Shown here: piece after piece, positions 52,097-61,189 of the stretch
How positions within the stretch are numbered: the stretch's first letter is position 1
Layout: every line of letters begins with the position of its first letter
Assembly: GCF_004344915.1 (NCBI RefSeq)
Contig: NZ_SKFG01000003.1
Coordinates: forward strand, 62,001 to 126,000
DNA: 64,000 bases
Origin: Paenibacillus albiflavus
Lineage (GTDB): Bacteria; Bacillota; Bacilli; Paenibacillales; NBRC-103111
Reading direction: 5' to 3'
Program-made: the position numbers and the translations under genes
Notes under the pieces: model-generated
Database searches by the model: none
The model's input: the letters and a program-made list of their open reading frames with translations, nothing else
What the model was told of the DNA's origin: nothing

Positions 52097-52185
52097 TAAT
52101 ATTTCTGTATTCCCGACATCCCACCACCTTAAGGCCTGCTAGGGCCGACCGCGACTGCGGTTAGGTGGTGGGACCATGGTGTTAG
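52097..52185 (-). repeat. attC-like site, single-hairpin form
   Basis: TAATATTTCTGTATTCCCGACATCCCACCACC / GGTGGTGGGACCATGGTGTTAG. Only the first inner arm is kept, so it folds as one hairpin like a classical attC. Confidence 0.75.
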
Positions 52186-52628
52186 CCGAAGTTATTCGCT
52201 TCATCCGAATTAGCTTTAATGACTTTTAATCCATATCCTTTAGCTATACATTCAAAAGTTTCATCTTTAAAGTAAAACAAGTAATGTTTCAATTCATTTT
52301 CATTATGTAGATCTTCGAGTATTACTTTATCTTCAGGGAAATCTTCTTTCCAATTTGATTCTTCAACTTGATAAAATTCTCCCCACTTTACTCCGCTAGA
52401 AGAAAATCGGCAATATCCTCTATAGAATCCTTCATCATTAGTTGGGCCTATTCTATACATATAACAGTCATAAAATTCTAGGATTCCAACATCATCTTCA
52501 TCAAACTCTGGAAATTGATAAGGATTCATTAAAAATCTTAATTTAAGGTTTTGCTTATGAATTTTTAAATTGGGCTCTGGAGAATTCGGCTCAGCATTCC
52601 ATTTATGATTTAATTTTATGAATTTCAT
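52182..52628 (-). CDS. Hypothetical protein
   Basis: 148 residues. FIKLNHKWNAEPNSPEPNLK, FLMNPYQFPEFDEDDVGILE, FYDCYMYRIGPTNDEGFYRG and YFKDETFECIAKGYGLKVI. Resembles a conserved small family of unknown function found near other immunity-like genes (FxLN.. V.VLxFxxcyxyRxGxxNDEgf). The last codons lie in the repeat. Confidence 0.55.
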   Translation of the reverse strand: MKFIKLNHKWNAEPNSPEPNLKIHKQNLKLRFLMNPYQFPEFDEDDVGILEFYDCYMYRIGPTNDEGFYRGYCRFSSSGVKWGEFYQVEESNWKEDFPEDKVILEDLHNENELKHYLFYFKDETFECIAKGYGLKVIKANSDEANNFG

Positions 52629-52656
52629 ATGCTGTTTCCCTTCGAATAATTTCTGC

Positions 52657-52813
52657 TAACGTCTCTTGTATTCAAGAACCCAAGAGGCTTAAGGCGCGTA
52701 TACGCAGGGTGGCTCCGCCAGTTAGCCTCGCAGGATTGTCCGCCTGCACCGGCACTCAAAATGCCTCGAGCGGACCAAGGGCCGTCAGGCTAGTAGTGTA
52801 AATACAGTGTTAT
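52657..52813 (-). repeat. attC-like site
   Basis: TTGTATTCAAG / GTGTAAATACAGTG. GGCGCGTATACGC, GTGGCTCCGCCA, GGGCCGTCAGGC. GTTAT end. Confidence 0.8.
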
Positions 52814-52828
52814 CTGAAGTACCGATCT

Positions 52829-53443
52829 TCATTGATCCGCTTTCAAAGGAATTGTTACTTCACAAGCATAATCCTTAGGTAATTCATTAAGTGTATTCTT
52901 TAATTCCCAATATTCTTTCCAATATTCCCACCATCTCGAAACTAAAGAATCAATATCATTCAAGTTAATATCTCCAGTATGATTTAATATCCTTAATTCT
53001 TCTGCAATGATAATGAATCCAACTTCCCCTGCCATGAAACATAAGGAAAAAATATCACTATTATTAATATACAAGTTTGGATCTTCCCCAAACTTCTTCT
53101 CTAAAATTACATTAGAATTAAGAATTTCATTTAAATAATTTGGATTGTTAAACTTAAAATCTCCATAATCTATTGAAAACGGTTCTAGTTGATCTGCCTT
53201 CAACAAGTCCGCCCAATTCTCAGGTAAATTACTCGAACTTCTTCTTAAAAAACAAATAGATCTAGGATTTCCAAATCTCAAAGCAACCTGTCCTGAAGGT
53301 GCAGTATCAGAACTTCTTGGTGGAGACCAAATGTGGGTCCCACCAAATTCTAATTGAAATGCTTCGGGTAATTTCTCAGTCCACCATGACCAGAATCCAA
53401 CATCTGAAATCGCCTCTTCTAGTATTTCTAATTTATCCTTCAT
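52829..53443 (-). CDS. Hypothetical protein
   Basis: 204 residues. ISDVGFWSWWTEKLPEAFQL, EFGGTHIWSPPRSSDTAPSG, VALRFGNPRSICFLRR and NSDIFSLCFMAGEVGFIIIA. It reads like a small cytosolic family of unknown function with W-rich opening (FWSWW). No catalytic motif. Probably immunity-type. Confidence 0.6.
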   Translation of the reverse strand: MKDKLEILEEAISDVGFWSWWTEKLPEAFQLEFGGTHIWSPPRSSDTAPSGQVALRFGNPRSICFLRRSSSNLPENWADLLKADQLEPFSIDYGDFKFNNPNYLNEILNSNVILEKKFGEDPNLYINNSDIFSLCFMAGEVGFIIIAEELRILNHTGDINLNDIDSLVSRWWEYWKEYWELKNTLNELPKDYACEVTIPLKADQ

Positions 53444-53479
53444 CGTGTACCTCCATCATAGTAATTAATCGTATTTCAG

Positions 53480-53674
53480 ATAACGTTTCTTGCATTCACG
53501 AATCCGAGAACCTTAAGGCCTGTAGGACCGACCGCCTGACTCAGCTCCTCCGAACACCGAGACCCTTAGATGTAATTCTGAGGGTCGCAGGTGTGTCCGC
53601 CTGAATTCTCTTCTCCGAATTGCCTCGGGCAGACCAAAGGGTGTATGCCCTGCGCAGTGGGAACATGATGTTAT
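53480..53674 (-). repeat. attC-like site, long
   Basis: TTGCATTCACG / GCAGTGGGAACATGATG. Contains two copies of the CGCCTGA...CTC middle segment, so an internal duplication is likely. GTTAT end. Confidence 0.8.
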
Positions 53675-53707
53675 ATGACAGAAAAACCCTCTTCGAGTTT
53701 ACTTACA

Positions 53708-54121
53708 TCAGTCTTGGTTTTCTTCAGAACAATAATCTTGATAACAGCTAACCCACAGTGGTATTCTTAATTCGCCAATCTCCCTCAATATCTCTGGATC
53801 AAAAGCAAGATTACATTGATCCTTATACCATACTCCTAAATAAATATAAATTTCTTCGGCACCGCAATTCCTAATTGTTGTTAGATGCTTTTTTAGTGTT
53901 TCTACAAGTAAATACAGACTATTATTATTATCATCACTGCTTTCTTCAAACGATATTGAAGCACTTCCAGTTGGTGAAGGTGTACCCTTGTTTGGACCTA
54001 AATTTAGAGGTTGATTTCTTTCTTTAATGTTTTGCAAAGATAATTTAGTTTTCATAATTACTTTACTAGGTGAGAAATTTACTCCTTCCAAATGGCAACA
54101 AGCTATTTGTTTTATGATCAT
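53708..54121 (-). CDS. DUF4279-like protein
   Basis: 137 residues. NCGAEEIYIYLGVWYKDQCN and LAFDPEILREIGELRIPLWV with SCYQD match the C-terminal part of the DUF4279 family (IYIGxxYxGQCNxEL.PElLkkiaeLgi). N-terminal 60 residues are loop-rich with a Gly/Ser stretch. Family role is immunity-like; unproven. Confidence 0.75.
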   Translation of the reverse strand: MIIKQIACCHLEGVNFSPSKVIMKTKLSLQNIKERNQPLNLGPNKGTPSPTGSASISFEESSDDNNNSLYLLVETLKKHLTTIRNCGAEEIYIYLGVWYKDQCNLAFDPEILREIGELRIPLWVSCYQDYCSEENQD

Positions 54122-54168
54122 AATTATTCCTTTTATTAGAGGTTTTAAGATTAAACATTCCTTTCATA

Positions 54169-54331
54169 TAACGTTCCCGTATTCACGAACCCGAGAGCCT
54201 TAAACCTAAAGGCAGCTTCAGCTGCCGGACGCGACGCGGTTAGGTTCGCAGGGTTGTCCGCATGATTCTACTTCCCTGCTGCTGCCCCGGACCAAGGAGA
54301 CGTAACGCAACGCAGCGTTATACGATGTTAT
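54169..54331 (-). repeat. attC-like site
   Basis: CCGTATTCACG and GCAGCGTTATACGATG. CAGCTTCAGCTG inner hairpin. GTTAT end. Confidence 0.8.
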
Positions 54332-54389
54332 ATGCTGTTGATGCCTTCTAGGAGTCACGTTCAAAATGATGTTTAGATGTCCAATACCT

Positions 54390-54647
54390 TTATTTTTTTT
54401 CAATTACAAAACTAACTGAACCATCTTCAAGACCATGCATATCTTCATAATGAAAATGAAATCCTGAATCAATGTTCTCCTGGGCTAAAGCTAACAGATG
54501 CTTGGCAAGAGTAATTAATCCTTCTTTATTAGCTTCTATTACAATTTCATTTCCAAATATCTTTGCATTAATATCATATCCGTCTTCCCACGTTCTTGTT
54601 ATTCCTTTGTCATCTGAGTATTCAGGAATTTCAATTTCGATTTTCAT
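54390..54647 (-). CDS. Imm32-like immunity protein
   Basis: 85 residues. MKIEIEIPEYSDDKGITRTW, EDGYDINAKIFGNEIVIEAN, EGLITLAKHLLALAQENIDS and GLEDGSVSFVIEKK follow the Imm32 family from start to end. Such proteins neutralise a polymorphic toxin; the matching toxin gene is not in the window. Confidence 0.8.
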   Translation of the reverse strand: MKIEIEIPEYSDDKGITRTWEDGYDINAKIFGNEIVIEANKEGLITLAKHLLALAQENIDSGFHFHYEDMHGLEDGSVSFVIEKK

Positions 54648-54706
54648 ATAATTACTCCTTGGTTTAAGATCACTTAAGGTTTTAAACTCTTTGCATCAAT
54701 TGCAGA

Positions 54707-54861
54707 TAACGTTTTGTATTCACGAGCCCTCACTGGCTTAAGGGTGCTTGCGGCCGGGACCGATGGACTTAGCCAGTGCAGGGTTTTCTGCTGATTCTAC
54801 TTTTCTGTAATTGCTTCTTGCAGACCAGGGGCAAATGCTCCGTGCGTAAACATTGTGTTAG
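54707..54861 (-). repeat. attC-like site
   Basis: TTGTATTCACG / CGTAAACATTGTG. TCACTGGCTTAAGG..CTTAGCCAGTG inner arm. GTTAG end. Confidence 0.85.
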
Positions 54862-54895
54862 GTGATGTTGATATCATCCTGAACTACCCCGATAC

Positions 54896-55324
54896 TCATG
54901 CTTTAACTGCTTTTCTTAGTCTCTCAATCGTATCTTCAGGAAATTTATATTTCCATTCTTCATTATATTGTGTAATGCTTTTTTCATTTTTTACTCTCTC
55001 AAGTTCCTTTAATAATACTCTTCCAAATTTCTTTAATTGATCCGTTCCATTATAAATATTTAAGCTACCACTACTTTGAGTTTCGGCTATAGATATAGAT
55101 ATTTGATCCATCATTCTATTCAAACTTAGTATATATTGCCCTGGCTCATAATAACACTTAATAACTTCGTAATCAGAACCTTCAAGTAAAATAGCAGTTC
55201 TATTTATTAGATCACTAATAAAATCTGTTAGATAAGAAACCGATAACTCCGCTTCTATTTCATCTGTACCAAAAGTAATCCTACACCAGCCTGATTTAAT
55301 GTCCTCAAATCGAAGAAAGATCAA
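54896..55324 (-). CDS. Hypothetical protein, immunity-like
   Basis: 142 residues if begun at the TTG at 55324, which has GGAGG nine bases upstream; an ATG at 55339 overlaps that site and could also be used. LRFEDIKSGWCRITFGTDEI, VSYLTDFISDLINRTAILLE and FGRVLLKELERVKNEKSITQ. This SPGWCxxxI ... VSYLxDxLxDLI plan is a common immunity-like family, unnamed. Confidence 0.6.
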   Translation of the reverse strand: MIFLRFEDIKSGWCRITFGTDEIEAELSVSYLTDFISDLINRTAILLEGSDYEVIKCYYEPGQYILSLNRMMDQISISIAETQSSGSLNIYNGTDQLKKFGRVLLKELERVKNEKSITQYNEEWKYKFPEDTIERLRKAVKA

Positions 55325-55374
55325 TATTCTGACCTCCATGAGATTCATTCAAATAGCATTGCATAAATTTCATC

Positions 55375-55527
55375 TAACGTCTTTTATATTCACGAACCCG
55401 AGAACCTTAAGGTACTTAGTGCCGGCCGCTGCGCGGTTAGGTTCGCAGGGTTGTCTACCTGACTCCACATCTTCGAAAATCCTCGATCGGACCAAGGGCG
55501 TAACCCCAAAAGCGTGAATACAACGTT
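55375..55527 (-). repeat. attC-like site invaded by an IS remnant
   Basis: TTTTATATTCACG / GCGTGAATACAACGTT. Inserted at the same base as the site at 38816. The lost tail GAGTGATG lies beyond the IS end (56351). Confidence 0.85.
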
Positions 55528-56350
55528 GGTATATTAAACTTACCCAAATCAATCGGGGTAGGCTTTTTTCATATATACTTAAATCAGCACGACCGGGCTA
55601 AAAATGTATGCAGTGTCGGGACCTAGATCTCGTCGCATAATATATTTCAGCTGGAACGAACAAAAGCTGGAGCAAATCAGGACGATTGCCCAACAAAGCC
55701 TGCCCGATCCACAAGCTACTGTGGTACAAAACATTGCTATAAACCATTACATTCAACTTCTAAAGTCATATCAGTCAAGCATTACCGACCTTCAAAATCA
55801 AATGAAATCAGCAGCCTAGAATCTCACTCCATACCATTTGCTTAAGTCAATTCCTGGCGTAGGACCGCTGACAGCTGCCACGATTGTCGCAGAAATTGGA
55901 GATATAAAAAGGTTCCCTTCTGTTAAACAGTTAACCGCTTTTGCAGTGCTGGATTCATCTGTTTATCAGTCAGGAACCTTCAAGTCTAACCAGAATCACA
56001 TTTCAAAAAGAGGATCATCCTACCTTCGAACTGCTCTCTATCAGGCTACAGTTGCAGGCATTTCCAAACAGGTAAATGGCCCTAGAAATGAGGTTCTATC
56101 GCGATATTACCAGCAAAAGCTCTCTGAAGGCAAGGCTTCTAAGGTTGCAATCGTTGCCACTTCAAACAAGTTGCTACGCATTATTTTTGGTGTCTGGCGC
56201 AGTGAAACGCCATTTCGCATCAATTAAAGATAAAATATCAGGTATATTTTACCACAAGTCTTCGATTCTCAGGTAGGCTTGTTTAAGTATGTCTAATTGG
56301 GGTTTAAGAAAACAAATTCAAAATAACTATTGACCTTGATTAGCTGGATT
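55528..56350 (+). mobile_element. Internally deleted IS110-type element
   Basis: Ends are the same as 38990-40556 (GGTATATT..., ...TTGATTAGCTGGATT). About 745 bases are missing: 39112-39856 of the full copy have gone, joining TATTTCAGC to TGGAACGAACAAAAGC. The remaining coding part (55645-56227) has a stop at 55817-55819 (CAGCCTAG). The left non-coding end is shortened. It cannot encode a transposase but could be moved in trans. Confidence 0.9.
55645..56227 (+). pseudogene. Transposase C-terminal part, broken
   Basis: Homologous to residues 211-402 of the transposase at 39225-40433. LKSIPGVGPLTAATIVAEIG is intact, but GLDSS has become VLDSS and the frame carries a TAG after SAA. Confidence 0.85.
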
Positions 56351-56384
56351 GAGTGATGTTGCCAACTTCTTTGAAACTCTAAAT

Positions 56385-56966
56385 CTAATCTTTAAATGTT
56401 TTTAAATACCACCATATCACCTTGTGATACCCAATTAACTTGGCTGGTATATCATCTATCTTTCTAATATGACTATCATAAAAATAGACAGGCTCTCTCT
56501 GATACATTTTATATGTTCCGTCTAATGGAAGTTCGTGTTTATATTTGTAGAGAGCTACCACATATCTTTCATCCGGATTTACGAGCTTCTTAGTGCTGCT
56601 ATTTTCAATAATCTCCAAGTCATCTTTAGTTATATTTTCATAATTTTCAATCGCTATCACAGCATGCTTTGTCTGTGTCACAATATGAGGTCCTGATTCT
56701 TGAGGATAACTTAATATAGAAATTGAAATAGTCAAAATAATTATACCTGTCCAAATTACTATTCGATATTGCTTTTTGATTTTTTTGGAAATTGCTAATC
56801 CACATGCAATGATTACTGTATTGATAACAAAAATCATTGGTAAAGCTACTATCCTTCCTAATCCTGTGTATGGAAATAGCTCTATCAAAATATAAAACAT
56901 CAATAAAGTTGGTAAAATCGACAACACATATTTGATTAATAATACCCATACTAGAACTCGATGCAT
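56385..56966 (-). CDS. Membrane protein, unknown
   Basis: 193 residues. MHRVLVWVLLIKYVLSILPT, LLMFYILIELFPYTG, LPMIFVINTVIIACGLAISK and IVIWTGIIILTISISILSYP are four helices, then an 85-residue extracytoplasmic or cytosolic tail (KYKHELPLDGTYKMYQREPV). No family recognised. Confidence 0.65.
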   Translation of the reverse strand: MHRVLVWVLLIKYVLSILPTLLMFYILIELFPYTGLGRIVALPMIFVINTVIIACGLAISKKIKKQYRIVIWTGIIILTISISILSYPQESGPHIVTQTKHAVIAIENYENITKDDLEIIENSSTKKLVNPDERYVVALYKYKHELPLDGTYKMYQREPVYFYDSHIRKIDDIPAKLIGYHKVIWWYLKTFKD

Positions 56967-57032
56967 AGCTTCTAGTCCCCATTCCCGCTAAAAGATCTGG
57001 TCATTAATATATCGTGTTTCAGTAATTTCACT

Positions 57033-57188
57033 TAACGTCTCTTGTATTCACGAACCCGAGAGGCTTAAGGTGCGACAGCACCGGGTCCAACGGACTTAGC
57101 CTCGCAGGGTTGTGAGCTGAAACAACTTCTCTGACTACCTCTTCTGGCGAACCAAGGGCTTAGCCCGCAGCTTAGATATCTTGTTAAC
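57033..57188 (-). repeat. attC-like site
   Basis: TTGTATTCACG and GCTTAGATATCTTG. GGTGCGACAGCACC inner hairpin. GTTAAC end. It is the attC of the reverse-oriented ATPase cassette. Confidence 0.8.
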
Positions 57189-57234
57189 TGAAGTCACTAC
57201 TTCTTGAATTATCCTGCAAAGCTATTTCTTTTCC

Positions 57235-57240
57235 TATAAT
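57235..57240 (+). promoter_or_regulatory. Possible -10 box for the ATPase gene
   Basis: TATAAT; the -35 is weak. The gene points away from the array, so it must carry its own promoter. Confidence 0.35.
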
Positions 57241-57322
57241 TTAATTGTACTATATTAGTAGTATCCTTAAAGAACAAAACAAGTAATATCATTAGATACA
57301 AATCATAGGAGAATAGAACTTT

Positions 57323-58846
57323 ATGTCAACAAATACAATAGCTCCATCAAAATCGACTTTTAAAGATCTGTACACACGATTCAAACTTATTGAATATCCT
57401 TTTACAGTTTACACAACAGAAAACGAAAAGGATAAACTTGTGGATTTGTTTATTCAGACTTCAGTTTATGCTCCCATTATTGAAAGCTTCAACCATGGTC
57501 GAACGATGATGCTAATTGGAAATAGAGGCACAGGAAAAACTGCTTTACTATTTGATCTTCTTCGGAAAGAAAATAAAGAGACAACTTTAGTATGCTCAAT
57601 TGATGATTTTTCTGAATTAGAAACAACAGGTGATTTAAAAGAATTTTATAAGTTGATTCTAAAGAATTTGACTTCTCAAATTTTCTTAAGGTTAGCTAAG
57701 GACCAGAAGAGAATAAATAAACTAAACCCGGAAGAAAGACTCCTACTTTCATATCTTCTTAAGAATTATCTGGAGAACGTCACTAAGAGAAGTTTAAGAG
57801 ATAAAATTGAGCAGATCCAATCTCCTAGATTAGTCCGAGGGTTAAAAAAAGGATACAACTACATCCGTTTCACATTAAATTATGGAACTACTGCCGCCGC
57901 TAATATTATATCGGATACTATTACATCGCATTTTTCGAAACTACCTCCAGTTATCCAGGAAGGAAAGGTAAAAGATTTTTTCCCAGAATTAGCCACTGAA
58001 ATTGATGATGGATTTTTGAACCTAGATTCTACATATTTTTTAATTGAACGTTTTATTTACATTATCAAGAAAATGGGATTCACCAAAATTATCATTTCTC
58101 TTGATAAGCTTGATGAGGATCCAAGATTCGAGAATGATGCAGAAGGTATATCAGAATTCATAAAGCCTGTCGTAACAGATAATAAATTGTTGTTAAACCA
58201 AGATATTCAATTAGTTGTTTCAGTTTGGGCTGTCCCATTCTCTATGTTAAGAGATGCTGTAAGGACCCAGAAACATTACTGTCCAGAAATAACTTGGAAT
58301 AAGACTGATTTAGTAATGGCACTGAACCAGAGATTAAAAACTTATTCAAACAATAAAATTAGTAATTACAAAGAACTCTTTGATCCCAAAATTGAGGAAA
58401 ACTTTCTCGATGAAGTATTTATATTAGCTAATTCTAATCCTCGAGATCTCTGGCATGTAATTAATAGAATTTTTGAAGCTCAATATGAAATTGATTCGGA
58501 TTCATCTTATATTTCACATGAAGCTATTAAAGAGGGATTTAAACATTTCGTTCTAAAATTTAATTTCTATGAATACTACCCAAGGAAGCTCAATGCTCGC
58601 GCAAATACTATGGATATTTATTCCTATGTAGCTCATCTGCAAAAATTGCCTGATGAATTCTTTACAAAAAACCAATTAAATGAATACGCTAAGACAGGCG
58701 GTTCAACAAACAATTATGTAGTTGCTATGGAAAAAATAGGTTTAGTTAAAAAACATGAACAGAAATCCGGAACAGTTGTTTATAAAATTATCGATCCAAA
58801 GGTTACTTTCGCGATTAAAAATGGGTTGCGTATTGAAAAAAATTAA
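57323..58846 (+). CDS. P-loop ATPase, Sll1717-like, reverse orientation
   Basis: 507 residues. MMLIGNRGTGKTALLFDLLR is a Walker A near residue 62 and KIIISLDKLDEDP the Walker B (LDKLDED). A region ANSNPRDLWHVINRIFEAQY resembles a sensor/lid helix. The C-terminal 100 residues are a winged-helix-like block (FFTKNQLNEYAKTGGSTNNY). This is the Sll1717 family of STAND/AAA-like ATPases, some of which are placed with defence systems. AGGAG precedes the ATG. It is the only clear + strand cassette gene. Confidence 0.8.
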   Translation: MSTNTIAPSKSTFKDLYTRFKLIEYPFTVYTTENEKDKLVDLFIQTSVYAPIIESFNHGRTMMLIGNRGTGKTALLFDLLRKENKETTLVCSIDDFSELETTGDLKEFYKLILKNLTSQIFLRLAKDQKRINKLNPEERLLLSYLLKNYLENVTKRSLRDKIEQIQSPRLVRGLKKGYNYIRFTLNYGTTAAANIISDTITSHFSKLPPVIQEGKVKDFFPELATEIDDGFLNLDSTYFLIERFIYIIKKMGFTKIIISLDKLDEDPRFENDAEGISEFIKPVVTDNKLLLNQDIQLVVSVWAVPFSMLRDAVRTQKHYCPEITWNKTDLVMALNQRLKTYSNNKISNYKELFDPKIEENFLDEVFILANSNPRDLWHVINRIFEAQYEIDSDSSYISHEAIKEGFKHFVLKFNFYEYYPRKLNARANTMDIYSYVAHLQKLPDEFFTKNQLNEYAKTGGSTNNYVVAMEKIGLVKKHEQKSGTVVYKIIDPKVTFAIKNGLRIEKN

Positions 58847-58858
58847 AAATATTATTCT

Positions 58859-58880
58859 GGTGGCCCCTCGGCCACCTTTT
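58859..58880 (+). terminator. Terminator after the ATPase gene
   Basis: GGTGGCC / GGCCACC stem with TTTT directly after it. Confidence 0.85.
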
Positions 58881-58901
58881 AAATATATATGTAATTTCAG
58901 C

Positions 58902-59054
58902 TAGCGTCTCTTGTCTCACGAACCCGAGAGGCTTAAGGCGCGTAAGCGCCGGGTCTGACGGACTTGCCTCACAGGGTTGTGGGCTGAATTCGCTTCTTTG
59001 CTTAATCGTCTTGCGAACCAAGGGTGTAAGCCTGCAGCGTAGATGCGATGTTAT
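58902..59054 (-). repeat. attC-like site
   Basis: TAGCGTCTCTTGTCTCACG and GCGTAGATGCGATG. The first box is TAGCG, not TAACG. GGCGCGTAAGCGCC inner hairpin. GTTAT end. Confidence 0.8.
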
Positions 59055-59086
59055 GAGATGTCATCAACTTTGTTAAAAAACTCAAA

Positions 59087-59779
59087 TTACTTCCTTATAA
59101 TTAAAATACTTTTTTTAAGCAGTTCAATAATTGAATTGATATTCTTAAAAGCATTCTTAGAACATAAGTATTCCTGCACCTTTTCCGTTTCAACCCCACT
59201 TTTATGCAGAGTTCTTACTAGTCCTGGAATATTTGGTAATTGATTATGTGTAATCTGGTGCCTATATTTATTAGCCTCTTTAAATTCTACATCATTAATG
59301 ATCTTATTTAGTTTTAAAAACATCTCGGTATCTATCTTTTCTAGAGACCTTACAATTGCTTTGAAATCCACTCTTTTCATCTTTAAATCATATTGTATAT
59401 TGAGAATATGACCAAGCGTTTCCCAACAAGAGAAGATATTAAAGTATAATACATCAGTGTAATAATCAAATTTTTCTTTGATACTATAATGATGTGCTTC
59501 AAAATTAATAAATAGATCTTTATGCTTTCTCTGCTCTGTTTCATCAGGAATTCCCAACTCATAATAAAAATTCAATAATATATAACTTTCATTAAGTGAT
59601 CTAACCCTTTGTATTAGTTGTAATCCATTTGAATTCAATATTGGAGTGTCAAAAATATCAGTTGTTTCTACATTCTTATCTATAAAGTCCAATGAAGAGA
59701 AATTAAAGCCTTTGAATGGACTTCTATTAAATATATCAGTCCATTCTTCTTGATTTGGATATCGTACATATCTCATCAT
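59087..59779 (-). CDS. Cthe_2314-like HEPN protein
   Basis: About 230 residues from the ATG at 59779. FNIFSCWETLGHILNIQYDL, the helical core and EANKYRHQITHNQLPNIPGL with the R-x4-H motif (RHQITH) of HEPN ribonuclease folds. Cthe_2314 HEPN proteins are associated with defence or toxin-antitoxin loci. No nucleotidyltransferase partner is adjacent, so it could be a stand-alone effector or an immunity protein. Confidence 0.7.
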   Translation of the reverse strand: MMRYVRYPNQEEWTDIFNRSPFKGFNFSSLDFIDKNVETTDIFDTPILNSNGLQLIQRVRSLNESYILLNFYYELGIPDETEQRKHKDLFINFEAHHYSIKEKFDYYTDVLYFNIFSCWETLGHILNIQYDLKMKRVDFKAIVRSLEKIDTEMFLKLNKIINDVEFKEANKYRHQITHNQLPNIPGLVRTLHKSGVETEKVQEYLCSKNAFKNINSIIELLKKSILIIRK

Positions 59780-59807
59780 TAGTACCAACTTTCACAATGA
59801 CTTATCA

Positions 59808-59988
59808 TAACGTTTTCGTGTTCACGACGTCCATTCACCCTAAGCTACTCGTGTCGTGCGACCAGCACGATCACGGCCGATCGCAATGCAGCTGGGTGAA
59901 TGGATGTGTCGCCTGAATTGACTTCTCTGCTTCTCATCCGGCGACGGTGGAGGGACATAGTCCTGACGAATCGAGAACACATTGTTAT
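59808..59988 (-). repeat. attC-like site, divergent
   Basis: TCGTGTTCACGACG and CGAGAACACATTG. Inner TCCATTCACC / GGTGAATGGA and CGTGTCGTGCGACCAGCACG differ in sequence from the others but keep the same layout. GTTAT end. Confidence 0.8.
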
Positions 59989-60076
59989 ACTAAGCTTTTT
60001 ATTCAAAAACTCTTTTAAAATGTTGTTAGTATAAAAAGTATAGTAAAGGTTGACTATAGCCGCCCCTTACTATTTA

Positions 60077-60919
60077 CTATGAGTTTTGATAGATAGCTAT
60101 TGGACTTATTTCTACAACTGGTCCTTCCATATAAAACGATTTTTCATTAACTTCAGATAAATTACTAAAAGAGATTCCTTGTTCTTCCGCTTTAGTGAAC
60201 TGGGAAAACATTTTCATCATCTCTTGTTCTTTCATCTTTAATTTACCAGGCAAAAATTTTATTAAATCAACTTTCCCACCAACAGGTGTAATTCTTCTGA
60301 CACGTCCAAAAACAGTTAATTCGCCTTCAATCTCGTATCTTTCAGTTAATAAATTTTCAGTATCCAAATTAATTGATGTAATAAACGATGTTTGTATCTC
60401 ATTATATGGTTTTATTATCATTGTTGCTGTCTTAGGTTGGAGTATATTTGCAATCATGGTCATTTGTTCTGTCCCTGCCTGTCCAGCAAACATTCCCTTA
60501 AATTGTTCGATAAAATCAACAAGTGAAGAAAATGCAGTTTCTACGGGTGATTGTGAAAAAGTCCCGTCAACTTCAACAAACTCTCCGACTTGTAATTGTT
60601 TCCAGATTGCATCATCAAAACCAATAAGTCGTTGAACTTTTTGTTCTGAATTGAGAACAGTATGCAAATCCGTAAATAAAGCAGCAGTTGGAAGCTTCAC
60701 AATACCTTCTTTCTCTACACTTCGTGAATTTTCACCCTTGTATCTTGAAACAATCTTACCTAAAGGCGTTGAAAGTCCCCCTTCAATTCCAGTATCTATC
60801 TTACTTCCATTCGATTGTTTTAATGAATATTCTGTCACTAAATCATTGACAAGTATACTTAATAAATCAATAGTTTTTTTTCGATCACAATACATTAAAT
60901 CAGGTAGAAATAACTCCAT
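60077..60919 (-). CDS. Hypothetical protein (DUF6414-like)
   Basis: 280 residues. PDLMYCDRKKTIDLLSILVN at the start and VEVDGTFSQSPVETAFSSLV, ELTVFGRVRRITPVGGKVDL, FSNLSEVNEKSFYMEGPVVE. This has the plan of the DUF6414 family (membrane-linked inhibitors of unknown use). FGRVRRI and EGPVVEISPIAIY are strand ends of an OB/beta-barrel-like part. Role unknown; size and context fit an immunity or defence protein. Confidence 0.6.
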   Translation of the reverse strand: MELFLPDLMYCDRKKTIDLLSILVNDLVTEYSLKQSNGSKIDTGIEGGLSTPLGKIVSRYKGENSRSVEKEGIVKLPTAALFTDLHTVLNSEQKVQRLIGFDDAIWKQLQVGEFVEVDGTFSQSPVETAFSSLVDFIEQFKGMFAGQAGTEQMTMIANILQPKTATMIIKPYNEIQTSFITSINLDTENLLTERYEIEGELTVFGRVRRITPVGGKVDLIKFLPGKLKMKEQEMMKMFSQFTKAEEQGISFSNLSEVNEKSFYMEGPVVEISPIAIYQNS

Positions 60920-60998
60920 AGTATAACCCCCTTTTCACATATTTTATTTGTTGATTATACCATAATTATGTCGAGAGGTGTTTTTTGGAAGTTTCGTA

Positions 60999-61138
60999 TA
61001 ACGTTCTTGTATTCACGAAACGACCCAGCCTTAGATAGCTCCTATCTTAGGCTGGGTCGTTTGTTGTCTGAGCATCTCCCATGATTATACAACTGACAAC
61101 CAAGGGGTGATAGCCCAACTGCGTGAATACGATGTTGC
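60999..61138 (-). repeat. attC-like site
   Basis: TTGTATTCACG / GCGTGAATACGATG. GACCCAGCCTTAGATAGCTCC..CTTAGGCTGGGTC inner arm. The last box is GTTGC. Confidence 0.85.
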
Positions 61139-61189
61139 GTCTTCTTCGAGTAAATCTTAAAGATTACTCTAATTTCGTTATGAGATTTC

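Noticed and set aside
56647-56982. Minus frame starting MGTRSYASSSSMG
   Set aside because: Shadow of the four-helix membrane protein at 56385-56966; low-complexity, aromatic- and serine-rich composition typical of a wrong frame.
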